Both the position numbers and the translations under genes were made by a program. The notes below the pieces were generated by a model. It was not told the DNA's origin. It worked only from the letters and a program-made list of their open reading frames with translations, and did no database searches. Positions 24,464 through 33,276 of a DNA stretch of 64,000 nucleotides are shown here, one piece after another (the first letter of the stretch is position 1; every line of letters starts with the position of its first letter). Source of the DNA: JAICYJ01 sp963737445 (GTDB lineage Bacteria > Actinomycetota > Thermoleophilia > Gaiellales > JAICJC01). Location of the stretch: contig CAVTSO010000004.1 in NCBI GenBank assembly GCA_963737445.1, positions 30,583 to 94,582 of the forward strand, written 5' to 3'.

Positions 24464-25903
24464 ATGAGTGTTAGCAGGATTCAGCATTTGAGCGTGGATG
24501 AGCGTCGAGCGCAGGGTTTGGAGGCTCGGGCGCGAGTGGATCCGTCGAGCCATGAGGGTTGGGCTCCGGGAGGCGAGCGTGATCCGGTGGGTTTGTTGGA
24601 GGAGCAGGATGCGACTCGTGTGCCGGAGTTGGTGCCGGTGCGTCATGGGCGGATGATGGTTTCGCCGTTTACGTTTTATCGGGGTGCGGCGAGGATCATG
24701 GCGGCCGACCTGGAAGGGACGCCGACGGCGGGGCTCGTGTGCCAGCTGTGTGGGGATGCGCATTTGTCGAATTTCGGCGTGTTCGCTTCACCAGAACGGA
24801 CGTTGCTGTTTGATCTGAATGATTTCGACGAGACGTTGCCGGGCCCGTTTGAGTATGACGTTAAACGGATGGCGGCGAGCTTCACGATCGCCGCGCGTAA
24901 CAACGGATTCAACGAGGCCGAACAGCGTGATGTCACGCTCACTGCCGTTCGCAGCTACCGCGAGGCGATGGCGGACTTCGCGGGGATGTCGACGCTTGAC
25001 GTGTGGTATGCCCGGCGATCCGAACAGGACTTGATGGCGATGGCGAACGCTGAGGTCGGCTCCAGGACGGCTCGCACCAAGAGTGAGAAGAAGGCCGAGA
25101 AGAAGGCGCTGAAGACGGCCCAAAAGACCGCTGGGAAGGCGCACACGCGAGACAGCCTGCAGGCGCTTTCGAAACTCGCCGAGCACGTCGACGGGAACTA
25201 CAGGATTATCAGCCAGCCACCGGTGGTGATCCCCGCCCGGGAGCTGGCGCCCACTATCGGCATGTCCCAAGAACAGTTCCAGCACGTGATCCACGAGCAG
25301 TTCCGCGCTTATCGGGCGACGCTCCAGCCCGACCGCCGCCAGCTGCTGGAGCGATTCCAGGTTATCGACGTTGCCCACAAGGTCGTCGGTGTCGGAAGCG
25401 TCGGCACACGTGCGTTCATCGTCCTGCTCCAAGGACGCGACCAGGACGATCCCCTGTTCTTGCAGGTCAAGGAGGCAACCACCTCGGTGCTCGAGGACCA
25501 TCTGCCACGAAGCATCTACGAGCAACACGGCGAACGCGTCGTGCAGGGGCAACGGCTGATGCAGGCCGCGAGCGACATCTTCCTGGGCTGGACGAGGGGT
25601 GCCGAGGAAGGCCGCTACCTCTACTGGCGGCAGCTGCGGGACATGAAAGGCTCGGCACTGGTCGACGGGATGGCGCCGTTCGCGCTTGCCTTCTACGGGC
25701 GTCAGTGCGGATGGACACTCGCCCGCGCCCACGCCCGCTCGGGAGATCCGGTCGCAATCTCCACCTATCTCGGCGAAGACGATCGATTCGACCAGTCGAT
25801 CGCCGACTTCTCCAAACACTACGCCGACCAGAACGAGGAGGACTACCACGCCTTCAGCGAAGCCGTCGACTCCCATCGCCTGGCCGCGACTGCAGGCGTT
25901 TGA
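24464..25903 (+). CDS. DUF2252 family protein
   Basis: 479 residues from the ATG at 24464. The family hallmarks are PFTFYRGAARIMAADL, QLCGDAHLSNFGVFASPERT and LFDLNDFDETLPGPFEYDVK, an aminoglycoside-phosphotransferase-like kinase core with the catalytic HLSNFG and DLNDFDE. A Lys-rich insert (KSEKKAEKKALKTAQKTAGK, about residues 202-221) is unusual. Substrate unknown. Codons in the first ~100 residues use more G/T at third positions than the rest, an odd shift inside one gene. Confidence 0.92.
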   Translation: MSVSRIQHLSVDERRAQGLEARARVDPSSHEGWAPGGERDPVGLLEEQDATRVPELVPVRHGRMMVSPFTFYRGAARIMAADLEGTPTAGLVCQLCGDAHLSNFGVFASPERTLLFDLNDFDETLPGPFEYDVKRMAASFTIAARNNGFNEAEQRDVTLTAVRSYREAMADFAGMSTLDVWYARRSEQDLMAMANAEVGSRTARTKSEKKAEKKALKTAQKTAGKAHTRDSLQALSKLAEHVDGNYRIISQPPVVIPARELAPTIGMSQEQFQHVIHEQFRAYRATLQPDRRQLLERFQVIDVAHKVVGVGSVGTRAFIVLLQGRDQDDPLFLQVKEATTSVLEDHLPRSIYEQHGERVVQGQRLMQAASDIFLGWTRGAEEGRYLYWRQLRDMKGSALVDGMAPFALAFYGRQCGWTLARAHARSGDPVAISTYLGEDDRFDQSIADFSKHYADQNEEDYHAFSEAVDSHRLAATAGV

Positions 25904-26130
25904 GCCGATGGCCGCCGCGGACACACCAATTGGGCGGCCGCAGGCACCTATGAGCGACCGCCGGCCGGGTTACGAAGATCGACACAATGGAGCGTGCAGC
26001 GTTGCCTGACGCACCGGCCGCCGCGATGGCCCGAGAAGCCTAGACGCGTCGCGATGCACCGCGACTCCGCCGCCTGCTTGGCGGTTTAGTCATAAGGTGC
26101 TGAACGTCGAAGGACGAGAGGAGTGGACTC

Positions 26131-28536
26131 ATGCCGGACGCAGGAGTTAACCGCAGCAGCCTACCGATTCGACGGCCGCCGTTTGCGGGCGCGACCAAGC
26201 GGACGCTTGACGATTCGGCGCCCGACTGGAGCCAGGCCAGCCACGTCCAGCCGCCCGAGGGTGCGCCGAATGTGCTGCTGGTATTGATTGACGACGCTGG
26301 CTTCGGCAATCCGAGCACGTTCGGGGGGCCGATCGAGACTCCGAACTACACTCGGTTGGCGGAGAATGGGTTGCGCTACAACCGTTTCCACGTGACGGCG
26401 CTGTGCTCGCCGACCAGGGCGGCGCTGATGACCGGGCGCAACCACCACCGGGTCGGCTTCGGCATGGTGGGTGAGTTCTCGGGACCGTTTCCGGGGTACA
26501 ACGCGACTGTCCCTCGCGATTGCGCGCCGTTTCCGCGCGTCCTTCAGGAGAACGGCTACCTGACGGGCGGCTTTGGGAAGTGGCATCTGACCCCGGACAA
26601 TCAGCAGGGGTACTCGGGGCCGTTCGACCGCTGGCCGACCCGGCTTGGGTTCGACTATTTCTGGGGTTTCCTCGGCGGTGAGGCCGGCCAGTACGACCCG
26701 CTGATCGCTGAGAACCAGAAGATCATCGGCGTCCCCGAGGCTAAGAACGGCGACTCGTACTACTTTCAGGATGATCTCGGCGACAAGACGATCGACTGGC
26801 TTCACAAGGTGCGCTCCGAGAAGCCGAAGACGCCATGGTTCGCCTACGTCGCGACCGGTTGCAGCCACGCGCCCCACCATGTGCCGCGTGAGTGGTCAGA
26901 CAAGTACCGCGGCGCGTTCGACAAGGGGTGGGACGTGATGCGCCAGCAGACGTTCGCGCGGCAGAAGGCGCTCGGCGTCGTTCCTGCCGACGCCGAGTTG
27001 CCGCCGCGCAACAACGCGTTCCCGACGTGGGATTCGCTGGACGAGACACACAAGCGGCTCTACGCGCGTCAGATGGAGGTGTACGCGGGCTACTCCGAGA
27101 ACGCCGACTGGAACGTCGGCCGGATCATCGACGCCATCGAGGAGATGGGCGAACTCGACAACACGGTCGTCCTCTGGATCTGGGGCGACAACGGGGCGAG
27201 CATGGAGGGTACGCTCACGGGCACGTTCAACGAGCTGACGACGCTGAACGGTATCCCGCTCACGCCCGAGGAGCAGATTGGGCTGATCTTCAAGCACGGT
27301 GGCCTCGAGGCTTGGGGCGATGAGCAGCTCGCGCCGCACTACGCGGCGGGGTGGGCATGGGCCGGCAACGCCCCCTTCGACTGGGGCAAGCAGGTCGCCT
27401 CGCATCTCGGCGGCACCCGAAACCCCCTGGTCGTCCACTGGCCGAGCGGTATCACGGACGTGGGCGCAGTTCGCAGTCACTACACGCACGTGACCGACGT
27501 GGGCGCGACCATCCTCGACCTCGCTGGGATCCCGATGCCTGACTCGATCGACGGCGTTGCGCAGCAGCCGTTCGACGGTGTCACCTTCGCCGACTCGGTC
27601 TCCGACGCGGCCGCCCCGGAGCGCCACACCCAGCAGTACTACGAGATCCTCGGCAACCGCGGGATGTACAAGGACGGCTGGCTGCTCGCCCAACGGATGC
27701 AGCGGATCCCTTGGGATCTTGATCCGGACAAGCTGCGCAAGTTCGGCCCGGGCTGGAATCCTGATGATGACCCCGTCGAGCTGTACTACCTGCCGGACGA
27801 CTTCACGCAGTCGAAGAACATCGCGGCCGACCATCCCGAGAAGGTGAAGGAGCTCAGCAACCTTTTCTGGGCAGAGGCCGAGGCCAACAACGTGCTGCCG
27901 CTGCTGGGCGGGATGACGTCGTTCTTCGGCATGGTGCCGCCGATACCAGAGGACTCGAAGTTCGTGTACCGCGGCGATATCGAGAACATCCCGAGCGGGA
28001 TGATCCCCCGTATCTACAACCACTCGTACACGATCAGCGCCGACCTGGTCATCCCTGTCGGCGGCGCAGAAGGTGTGATCGTCGCCGAGGCCGACCATCT
28101 CGGTGGATTCTCGCTGTTCGTGCAGGACGGGAAGCTCAAGCACACATACTCGATGCTCGGCGTGCTCGAGTACACCCAGGCGGCCGAGCAACCGCTGCCG
28201 ACCGGCGAGGTCAACGTCGAGCTTGTCTTTACCGCCGACGCGCCCAAGCCGGCAACCGGCGGCGAGGTGACGCTGCTCGTCAACGGCCAGCCGGTCGCGA
28301 GCGGGCGGATGGAGCACACCGTGCCGGGCCGCTTCTCCGGGTACTCCGGCATGGACATCGGTCGCGACAACGGCCTCGTCGTCGACCGCAGCTACGCCGA
28401 CAAGGCGCCGTTCGCCTTCACCGGAGAGATCAAGCAGGTCGTCTTTGACGTCGCCCCACACCTGAGTGACGAGGACGCGAAGGCGCTCAACGAGCTCGCG
28501 GCTCAGGCGCTTGCGGCACACGCGGCGAGCGCCTGA
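26131..28536 (+). CDS. arylsulfatase (formylglycine type I sulfatase)
   Basis: 801 residues. The activation motif CSPTRAALMTGR begins at Cys92, which should be oxidised to formylglycine, with the first metal-binding aspartates in LIDDAGFG (54-55) and the later pair in WIWGDNGASMEG. After the ~530-residue catalytic domain comes a sulfatase C-terminal domain and a beta-sandwich-like tail (FAFTGEIKQVVFDV). There is no signal peptide, so it is probably cytoplasmic or exported folded. Its activating enzyme is encoded 1.2 kb downstream, which supports sulfate-ester hydrolysis. Confidence 0.95.
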   Translation: MPDAGVNRSSLPIRRPPFAGATKRTLDDSAPDWSQASHVQPPEGAPNVLLVLIDDAGFGNPSTFGGPIETPNYTRLAENGLRYNRFHVTALCSPTRAALMTGRNHHRVGFGMVGEFSGPFPGYNATVPRDCAPFPRVLQENGYLTGGFGKWHLTPDNQQGYSGPFDRWPTRLGFDYFWGFLGGEAGQYDPLIAENQKIIGVPEAKNGDSYYFQDDLGDKTIDWLHKVRSEKPKTPWFAYVATGCSHAPHHVPREWSDKYRGAFDKGWDVMRQQTFARQKALGVVPADAELPPRNNAFPTWDSLDETHKRLYARQMEVYAGYSENADWNVGRIIDAIEEMGELDNTVVLWIWGDNGASMEGTLTGTFNELTTLNGIPLTPEEQIGLIFKHGGLEAWGDEQLAPHYAAGWAWAGNAPFDWGKQVASHLGGTRNPLVVHWPSGITDVGAVRSHYTHVTDVGATILDLAGIPMPDSIDGVAQQPFDGVTFADSVSDAAAPERHTQQYYEILGNRGMYKDGWLLAQRMQRIPWDLDPDKLRKFGPGWNPDDDPVELYYLPDDFTQSKNIAADHPEKVKELSNLFWAEAEANNVLPLLGGMTSFFGMVPPIPEDSKFVYRGDIENIPSGMIPRIYNHSYTISADLVIPVGGAEGVIVAEADHLGGFSLFVQDGKLKHTYSMLGVLEYTQAAEQPLPTGEVNVELVFTADAPKPATGGEVTLLVNGQPVASGRMEHTVPGRFSGYSGMDIGRDNGLVVDRSYADKAPFAFTGEIKQVVFDVAPHLSDEDAKALNELAAQALAAHAASA

Positions 28537-28559
28537 GATGGACGTGAGAAGGGAGCACC

Positions 28560-29078
28560 ATGAGTGACAACGACCAGCTGGATGTTCTGATCGCCGTCTA
28601 CCTGATCCCCGACCTGGCGCAGCAGGACTTCGACGCCTACACGAAGCTCGCAGGTGACGGCGAGATCGTCACCGACGGCGTGGCCGTCGTCATCAAGGAT
28701 GCCGAAGGCGAGGTGCACGTCCAGGAGACCGGAGACCACCTCGGCCGCAAGGGAACCAAGGTCGGCGCCGGCGCCGGACTCGCCATAGGGCTGTTCGCCC
28801 CGCCCCTCCTGGCGGCGACCGTGGTCGGCGCTGCCGCCGGCGAACTATCGGGGAAGTTCGTGCGTCACCGCCTCAAGTCCGGCATCGGCGAAAAGCTCGA
28901 CGACGCGCTTCCGCCCGGATCGGCCGGCATCATCGCGATCTACGAGCACGACGGGGCCGAGACGGTCGCGAGCACGCTCGTCAACGCGATCCGTACCTCG
29001 ACCGCCCAAATCGACAAGGCCTCCGCGAAGGAGCTGAAGGCCGGCCTGCAGGAGGCATCCGCCGGACTCGCGGGATGA
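28560..29078 (+). CDS. DUF1269-like protein
   Basis: 172 residues; GAAGGGAGCACC before the start gives a good ribosome site 23 bp after the sulfatase. It shows VLIAVYLIPDLAQQDFDAYT, VAVVIKDAEGEVHVQETGDH, a glycine-rich hydrophobic centre (GTKVGAGAGLAIGLFAPPLL) and PPGSAGIIAIYEHDGAETVA. This is the DUF1269 layout (DUF1269 proteins resemble TM-2-domain stress proteins). It is co-oriented and close to the sulfatase, so probably the same transcript. Confidence 0.8.
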   Translation: MSDNDQLDVLIAVYLIPDLAQQDFDAYTKLAGDGEIVTDGVAVVIKDAEGEVHVQETGDHLGRKGTKVGAGAGLAIGLFAPPLLAATVVGAAAGELSGKFVRHRLKSGIGEKLDDALPPGSAGIIAIYEHDGAETVASTLVNAIRTSTAQIDKASAKELKAGLQEASAGLAG

Positions 29079-29087
29079 AGGAGCACG

Positions 29088-29468
29088 ATGATCCATCTGA
29101 TCGACGGGCTTCCCGACGGGGTCGTCGGACTCGAGGCAATCGGGCAGGTCGAATCTGCCGACTACGAGGCGATCGCGGCGCCTGCCGTGAAGCGCGCGCT
29201 GGAACGGCACCCGAAGATCCGCCTGATCCACGTGCTCGACGACCGCTTCACCGGCTACACCGCCGGGGGCGGATGGCAAGACGCCATGCTCGGACTCGCC
29301 CATCCGCGCTCGTTCGACCGGATCGCCGTAGTCACGGACTCAGAGAGCATCCATCGACTCGTAACGCTCGCTGGCTGGTCGGTTCCGGGCCAGCTGAGAC
29401 TGTTCCCGATCCGGGAGCGCGAGATGGCGGAAGCGTGGGCGAGCGACGGGCTAGACGACGCGTTCTGA
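29088..29468 (+). CDS. SpoIIAA-like (STAS-fold) protein
   Basis: 126 residues after GAAGGAGCACG. The fold signature GVVGLEAIGQVESADYEAIA, IRLIHVLDDRFTGYTAGGGW and RIAVVTDSESIHRLVTLAGW matches the STAS-like 'SpoIIAA-like' family (CRAL-TRIO-like), found in many stress-linked operons. No phospho-serine position can be assigned. It is the last gene of the sulfatase operon. Confidence 0.85.
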   Translation: MIHLIDGLPDGVVGLEAIGQVESADYEAIAAPAVKRALERHPKIRLIHVLDDRFTGYTAGGGWQDAMLGLAHPRSFDRIAVVTDSESIHRLVTLAGWSVPGQLRLFPIREREMAEAWASDGLDDAF

Positions 29469-29523
29469 CGTTCCGTTAGATCGCCACGAGACCACCAAAG
29501 GCGCGCCAACCGTTTCAGAGAGG

Positions 29524-29603
29524 TCCTTCCTTCCTTCCTTCCTTCCTTCCTTCCTTCCTTCCTTCCTTCCTTCCTTCCTTCCTTCCTTCCTTCCTTCCTT
29601 CCT
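29524..29603 (+). repeat. (TTCC)n tetranucleotide microsatellite, about 20 units
   Basis: About 80 bp of uninterrupted TTCC units (GGAA on the other strand) fill most of the 272-bp gap between the SpoIIAA-like gene and the formylglycine-generating-enzyme gene, ending 137 bp before the latter's start. Perfect tetranucleotide arrays this long are rare in bacterial chromosomes and prone to slippage. The gap also holds TAGGAT eight bases before the next ATG as a likely -10. Confidence 0.95.
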
Positions 29604-29740
29604 GAACTCGCGCGCCTCGACGCCACCATCGCCCGCAGCTTCCGCGACTCACCAGACCTCGACCGAGCAAGCACTGCCGACCGCCAAGGCATCGGCGGGG
29701 CGGTCGATCCGCGAACGCGAGTCCGGTAGGATCGCGGCGC

Positions 29741-30760
29741 ATGGCGAGATCGCATGCACCACGGAGCGCGATCCGGAAACAGCATAGGGATGCGTTCGAT
29801 GGGATGACCTGGATTCCGGGTGGAGAGTTCGTGATGGGATCGAACGACTTCTACCCCGAGGAGCGGCCGGTGCATCGCGTGCGTGTGGACGGGTTCTGGA
29901 TGGACATGCACCCGGTCACCGCCGGCGAGTTTCGCCGATTCGTACGCGCCACCGGGTATGTGACGGTGGCTGAACGCCCGCTCGACCCGGCCGACTACCC
30001 GGGCGCGCACCCCGATCTGCTCGTGCCGGGCTCGTCCGTCTTTCGAAAGACCGCCGGCCCGGTGCCGCTGGACGATTACACCAACTGGTGGCAATACCAG
30101 CCCGACGCGTGCTGGAAACGGCCAGGGGGAAAAGGGACGAGCATCGTCGGCCGCGAGCGGCATCCGGTCGTGCAGGTGGCGTGGGAAGACGTGGAGGCGT
30201 ACGCCGCCTGGGTTGGGAAGGAGCTTCCGACCGAGGCCGAGTGGGAATTCGCAGCCCGAGGCGGCCTCGACAGCGCGGTGTTCGCATGGGGCAACCACGA
30301 CGTCATCTCCAATGGCCGCGCACTGGCCAACACGTGGCAAGGCGAGTTTCCCTGGCAGAACCTGAAGCTGGATGGCTTCGAGGGGACGTCGCCGGTGGGC
30401 AGCTTCCCACCCAACGGGTATGGCCTGTTCGACATCACCGGCAACGTGTGGGAGTGGACGGTCGATTACTTCACCGCGGCGCACGCAGCCACGGCGCATG
30501 CCTGCTGTGTTCCGGAGAATCCTCGCGCGACCTCCATCCAGGGTAGCCGCGCGCCCGGCCAGTCGGACGGACAGTTCCCACGCAAGGTGATCAAGGGGGG
30601 CTCGCACCTATGCGCCCCCAACTACTGCCTGCGCTACCGCCCGGCGGCGCGCCAATCCCAAACGATCGACTCCGCAATGGGGCACCTCGGCTTCCGCTGC
30701 ATCTGTCGAACCGAACCACCGACGCACACGTCAGTGTCCGACTTCCTGCAATCCCTATAA
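29741..30760 (+). CDS. formylglycine-generating enzyme (SUMF1 family)
   Basis: 339 residues. The start MTWIPGGEFVMGSNDFYPEE is the family N-terminus, and LPTEAEWEFAARGG and FDITGNVWEWTVD are core motifs. The catalytic pair Cys291/Cys296 sits in GGSHLCAPNYCLRYRPAARQ, five residues apart as in active copper-dependent FGEs. It would oxidise Cys92 of the nearby arylsulfatase. No signal peptide. Its promoter region directly follows the TTCC repeat, and TAGGAT lies eight bases before the ATG. Confidence 0.95.
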   Translation: MARSHAPRSAIRKQHRDAFDGMTWIPGGEFVMGSNDFYPEERPVHRVRVDGFWMDMHPVTAGEFRRFVRATGYVTVAERPLDPADYPGAHPDLLVPGSSVFRKTAGPVPLDDYTNWWQYQPDACWKRPGGKGTSIVGRERHPVVQVAWEDVEAYAAWVGKELPTEAEWEFAARGGLDSAVFAWGNHDVISNGRALANTWQGEFPWQNLKLDGFEGTSPVGSFPPNGYGLFDITGNVWEWTVDYFTAAHAATAHACCVPENPRATSIQGSRAPGQSDGQFPRKVIKGGSHLCAPNYCLRYRPAARQSQTIDSAMGHLGFRCICRTEPPTHTSVSDFLQSL

Positions 30761-30766
30761 CCCATC

Positions 30767-30822
30767 CGCGGTTTGACGGGAAGGCTGTTGGGACCCTTCC
30801 ACGAGGTGCGAACCGTAACGCG
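30767..30822 (+). repeat. Dispersed repeat, copy B
   Basis: Contains CATCCGCGGTTTGACGGG, then AAGGCTGTTGGGACCC, a short variable part (TTCCAC), then GAGGTGCGAACCGTAACGCG. The motif after TTTGAC recurs almost exactly, in the opposite direction, at 48905-48965 next to the same CATCCGCGGTTTGACG flank. It sits between the FGE gene and the CDF transporter. Confidence 0.7.
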
Positions 30823-30838
30823 ACGCTGGACGCGTGCG

Positions 30839-31732
30839 TTAGTCCGCGTGCAGCTCGATTGGCTCGCCGGGCTCTGTGGCCCTAACGACCCGCCAGCTAT
30901 CCCACGTGATCTTGAGGATCACCGCGGTGATGGCGATGCCGATCAGCGGGTCGGCGGGATCGAGGCCGAGCCAGACCAGGGACGCGCTGAGAACGACGCT
31001 GAGCGAAACGAACCCGTCCACTCGGGCGTGGTTTCCGTCGGCGATCAACGCCGGGCTATTCAACCTGCGCCCGCCTCGAAGCCTGACCTGCGCAGCGACC
31101 TCGTTGCCGATGAAGCCGACCACACCCGCCGCCGCGAGCACCCCGAGGTGGCTGAGCGTTTGTGGATGAAGGAGACGCTCGACCGAAGCGATGAAGGCGA
31201 CGCAGGCCGACACGAAGATCGCGCCAACCACGAACAGCCCAGCGATCTTCTCACCGCGAAAGCTGCGAAGGTAGAAGGCGATTCCGAGCGGAATCGCCGT
31301 AAGCGCATCGCCGAAGTTGTGCACCAGGTCGGCGAGTAGCGCGACCGAACCAGAAAGCACGAAGATCGCGAGTTGGATCACGGTCGCCAGGCCGAGCACA
31401 CCCAGGCTGATCGCGACGGTCGTTACACCTTCACGCGACCGGACAATCGACCGATCGACGAGACCATGGGAATGACCATGCTCGCCGTTATCCGTATGGC
31501 CGTGCGAGTGGTTATCGTGCGAGTGGCCGTGTCCATGCTCGTCGTAGGCATGTCCGTACTCATCGTGCGGATGTGGGTGATCGCTTGCCGCCGCATCGAC
31601 CACAGCGGCATGGTGCCTGTGTTCGTGGGCCTCGGGCTGATCGTGATCTACGCCGGCCAGGTGCTGGTGCTCGTGCTCGTGCTCGATCGATCCGTGGCGG
31701 TGCTTGTGGGTGTGCGTGAGCATTTCGGGCAT
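30839..31732 (-). CDS. cation diffusion facilitator with His-rich N-terminus
   Basis: 297 residues. The first ~90 residues contain more than 25 histidines (HEHEHQH, HGHGHSH, HSHGHTD), a metal-sponge region. The CDF core has six membrane segments with the transport-site motifs LVHNFGDALTAI in TM2 and NHARVDGFVS in TM5 (HxxxD pairs). This type exports Zn2+ or Co2+/Ni2+ from the cytoplasm in exchange for protons. There is no cytoplasmic C-terminal domain, as in some short CDFs. It heads a metal cluster reaching to 37 kb. Confidence 0.92.
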   Translation of the reverse strand: MPEMLTHTHKHRHGSIEHEHEHQHLAGVDHDQPEAHEHRHHAAVVDAAASDHPHPHDEYGHAYDEHGHGHSHDNHSHGHTDNGEHGHSHGLVDRSIVRSREGVTTVAISLGVLGLATVIQLAIFVLSGSVALLADLVHNFGDALTAIPLGIAFYLRSFRGEKIAGLFVVGAIFVSACVAFIASVERLLHPQTLSHLGVLAAAGVVGFIGNEVAAQVRLRGGRRLNSPALIADGNHARVDGFVSLSVVLSASLVWLGLDPADPLIGIAITAVILKITWDSWRVVRATEPGEPIELHAD

Positions 31733-31802
31733 TGATGGAACGGTAGCGGCGCTCTCTCAGCCCGGCTCGGAGGATCGTGGCAGATCCACTGCTACGGTCA
31801 CA

Positions 31803-32484
31803 TGGTCAGCAGCATATGAAACCGCAGGAGTCTTCGCCCCGCCAAGGCTTCGCGGCCTTCGCGCACGGCCACCGCAGCAATGATCTAGCCCGGCAAGTGG
31901 ATCGGCCCACCACCAGTCGAATAGGGCGTTTGCGCCCAGGCCGACGAGCAGCGCTATCTGAGAGGTAGGCGCAGATCATGTTCTGTTGTATCCTTCGCTT
32001 TCCGTCGCTCGGGAACCGAGTTGGCGGCCGACCTTTTGCTTGGCTCGCGCGCGTCATAAATGGCATCGTCGGAGCAGTGAACGAGCGCCAGTCCGATTCC
32101 GACCCAGCTCGCGTCTGGGTGGGAGCCGGTGAACGCCCGAAGCGACTCGATGACGATGTATCCAGCGAGCAAGAAAGAACGACCGAAGCGATAGATCCGC
32201 TGCGCCCGCCGCTACGGCCGCTGACGATTCTGCCGCGACCGCCGCTGAAGAGCCAGACTGATCACGCCTCCAAATGCCAGCACCTCGATCAGGCTTATCG
32301 AATCCCGAACGCGACCAGAGCTACGGAACTGGCCGCCACTCCGGCTCCTACAGCGATCGCAAACTCGATTACGATGCCACGCGTTGCCGCCCCAGGCCAG
32401 CAGCCTGGCTCGGCGCTTGCGAAGGGCTGCCCTCGTGGACGGATCGTGGGTGGGAGGTCGGCGCAGTTCAACCGGGATGGTCAT
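31803..32484 (-). pseudogene. Broken cation-transporter gene (CDF-like)
   Basis: Joining frames gives LLAWGGNAWHRIEFAIAVGA then GVAASSVALVAFGID (N-terminal helices), SLIEVLAFGGVISLALQRRS, FLLAGYIVIESLRAF, SWVGIGLALV, QQNMICAYLS and ALLVGLGANALFDWWWADPL then IIAAVAVREGREA. Together this is a complete small cation transporter with at least four frame changes. It is homologous to the intact gene at 34258. The breaks are too many for error alone, so it is a decayed duplicate. Confidence 0.8.
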
Positions 32485-32525
32485 GCTCGAAGGATAGACA
32501 CGCGAGCCTGAATTTCCATCGAAAC

Positions 32526-32558
32526 GCGCGCGTGCGCGCTGCCCGCGCGTGCGCGCGC
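32526..32558. repeat. Alternating C/G hairpin, Z-DNA-prone
   Basis: Two 14-base arms (GCGCGCGTGCGCGC and GCGCGTGCGCGCGC, loop 5) pair completely in RNA if G·U pairs are allowed. In DNA the tract is nearly pure alternating purine-pyrimidine. It lies between the broken transporter and mntP, probably as a terminator or topological insulator. Confidence 0.65.
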
Positions 32559-32605
32559 GAGTAGCGCGGTGCGCCTGCCGGCCGCCTCAGCGTAGGCTCA
32601 ACGAC

Positions 32606-33161
32606 GTGCTTCGATCTCGCCGCGCTGATACTTCCGCTCGCCCTGGACGCCTTCGCTGTGTCTACCGCGATCGGTGTAGCTGGGATTGACAAACGTCAAC
32701 GGCTGCGGCTGTCCCTGGTGTTCGCGGCCTTCGAGGGGCTAATGCCGCTGGTTGGGTTCCTGATCGGAGCGCGCCTGGGCAATGCCATCGGCAGCGAGGC
32801 CGACTACATCGCTGGCATCCTGCTCATGCTCTTGGGCCTGTACATGCTGGTCAAGAAGGACGAAGACGACGAGCTGCAGGCGGTGTCGCAGATGGCGCGA
32901 ACACACGGCCTTGCGCTCATCGGCCTGGGCATTAGCATCAGCCTCGATGAGCTGGCGATCGGCTTCTCCGTGGGGCTGCTAGGCATCTCCATCGGAGCGG
33001 CCGTTGTGCTAATCGCTCTCCAGGTGTTCATCGCCACACAGCTCGGCGTCAGGCTAGGCGCTCGGGTAGGCGAGGAAATCCGCGAGGGAGCCGAGCGGCT
33101 AGCCGGCGTCGCCCTCCTCGTGCTGGGCGTGTTCATCATCGGCGCTCGCGTGGTCGGCTAG
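32606..33161 (+). CDS. mntP: MntP-type manganese efflux pump, start region frameshifted or mis-sequenced
   Basis: The body (from 32658) has five of the six expected membrane segments: STAIGVAGIDKRQRLRLSLV, FEGLMPLVGFLIGARLG, GLGISISLDELAIGFSVGLL, where the Asp/Glu pairs bind Mn2+. The missing first helix, ALILPLALDAFAV, is present just upstream in frame, but the only good start (GTG at 32606, seven bases after TAGGCT) is one base out of phase. A single inserted base at about 32611 would explain it. If the shift is real, translation would have to start internally at 32658. Confidence 0.8.
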
Positions 33162-33276
33162 CGCATCGGGGTTACCAGCTCGTCGTCTCCCGGCGCGCGC
33201 GAGGCCCGCTACGCGAAACGCTTGCAGCGAGGTTGCCACAATCCTGGGGCACCGGCCTCACTAAGATACTGAGAGT

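Noticed and set aside
26896..28521. A 541-codon open frame on the minus strand
   Set aside because: It is antisense to the arylsulfatase gene and has no recognisable domain; long antisense frames are expected in GC-rich coding DNA.
29515..29742. A protein repeat EGRKEGRK on the minus strand
   Set aside because: It is just the translation of the TTCC microsatellite; no start, ribosome site or family supports a gene.
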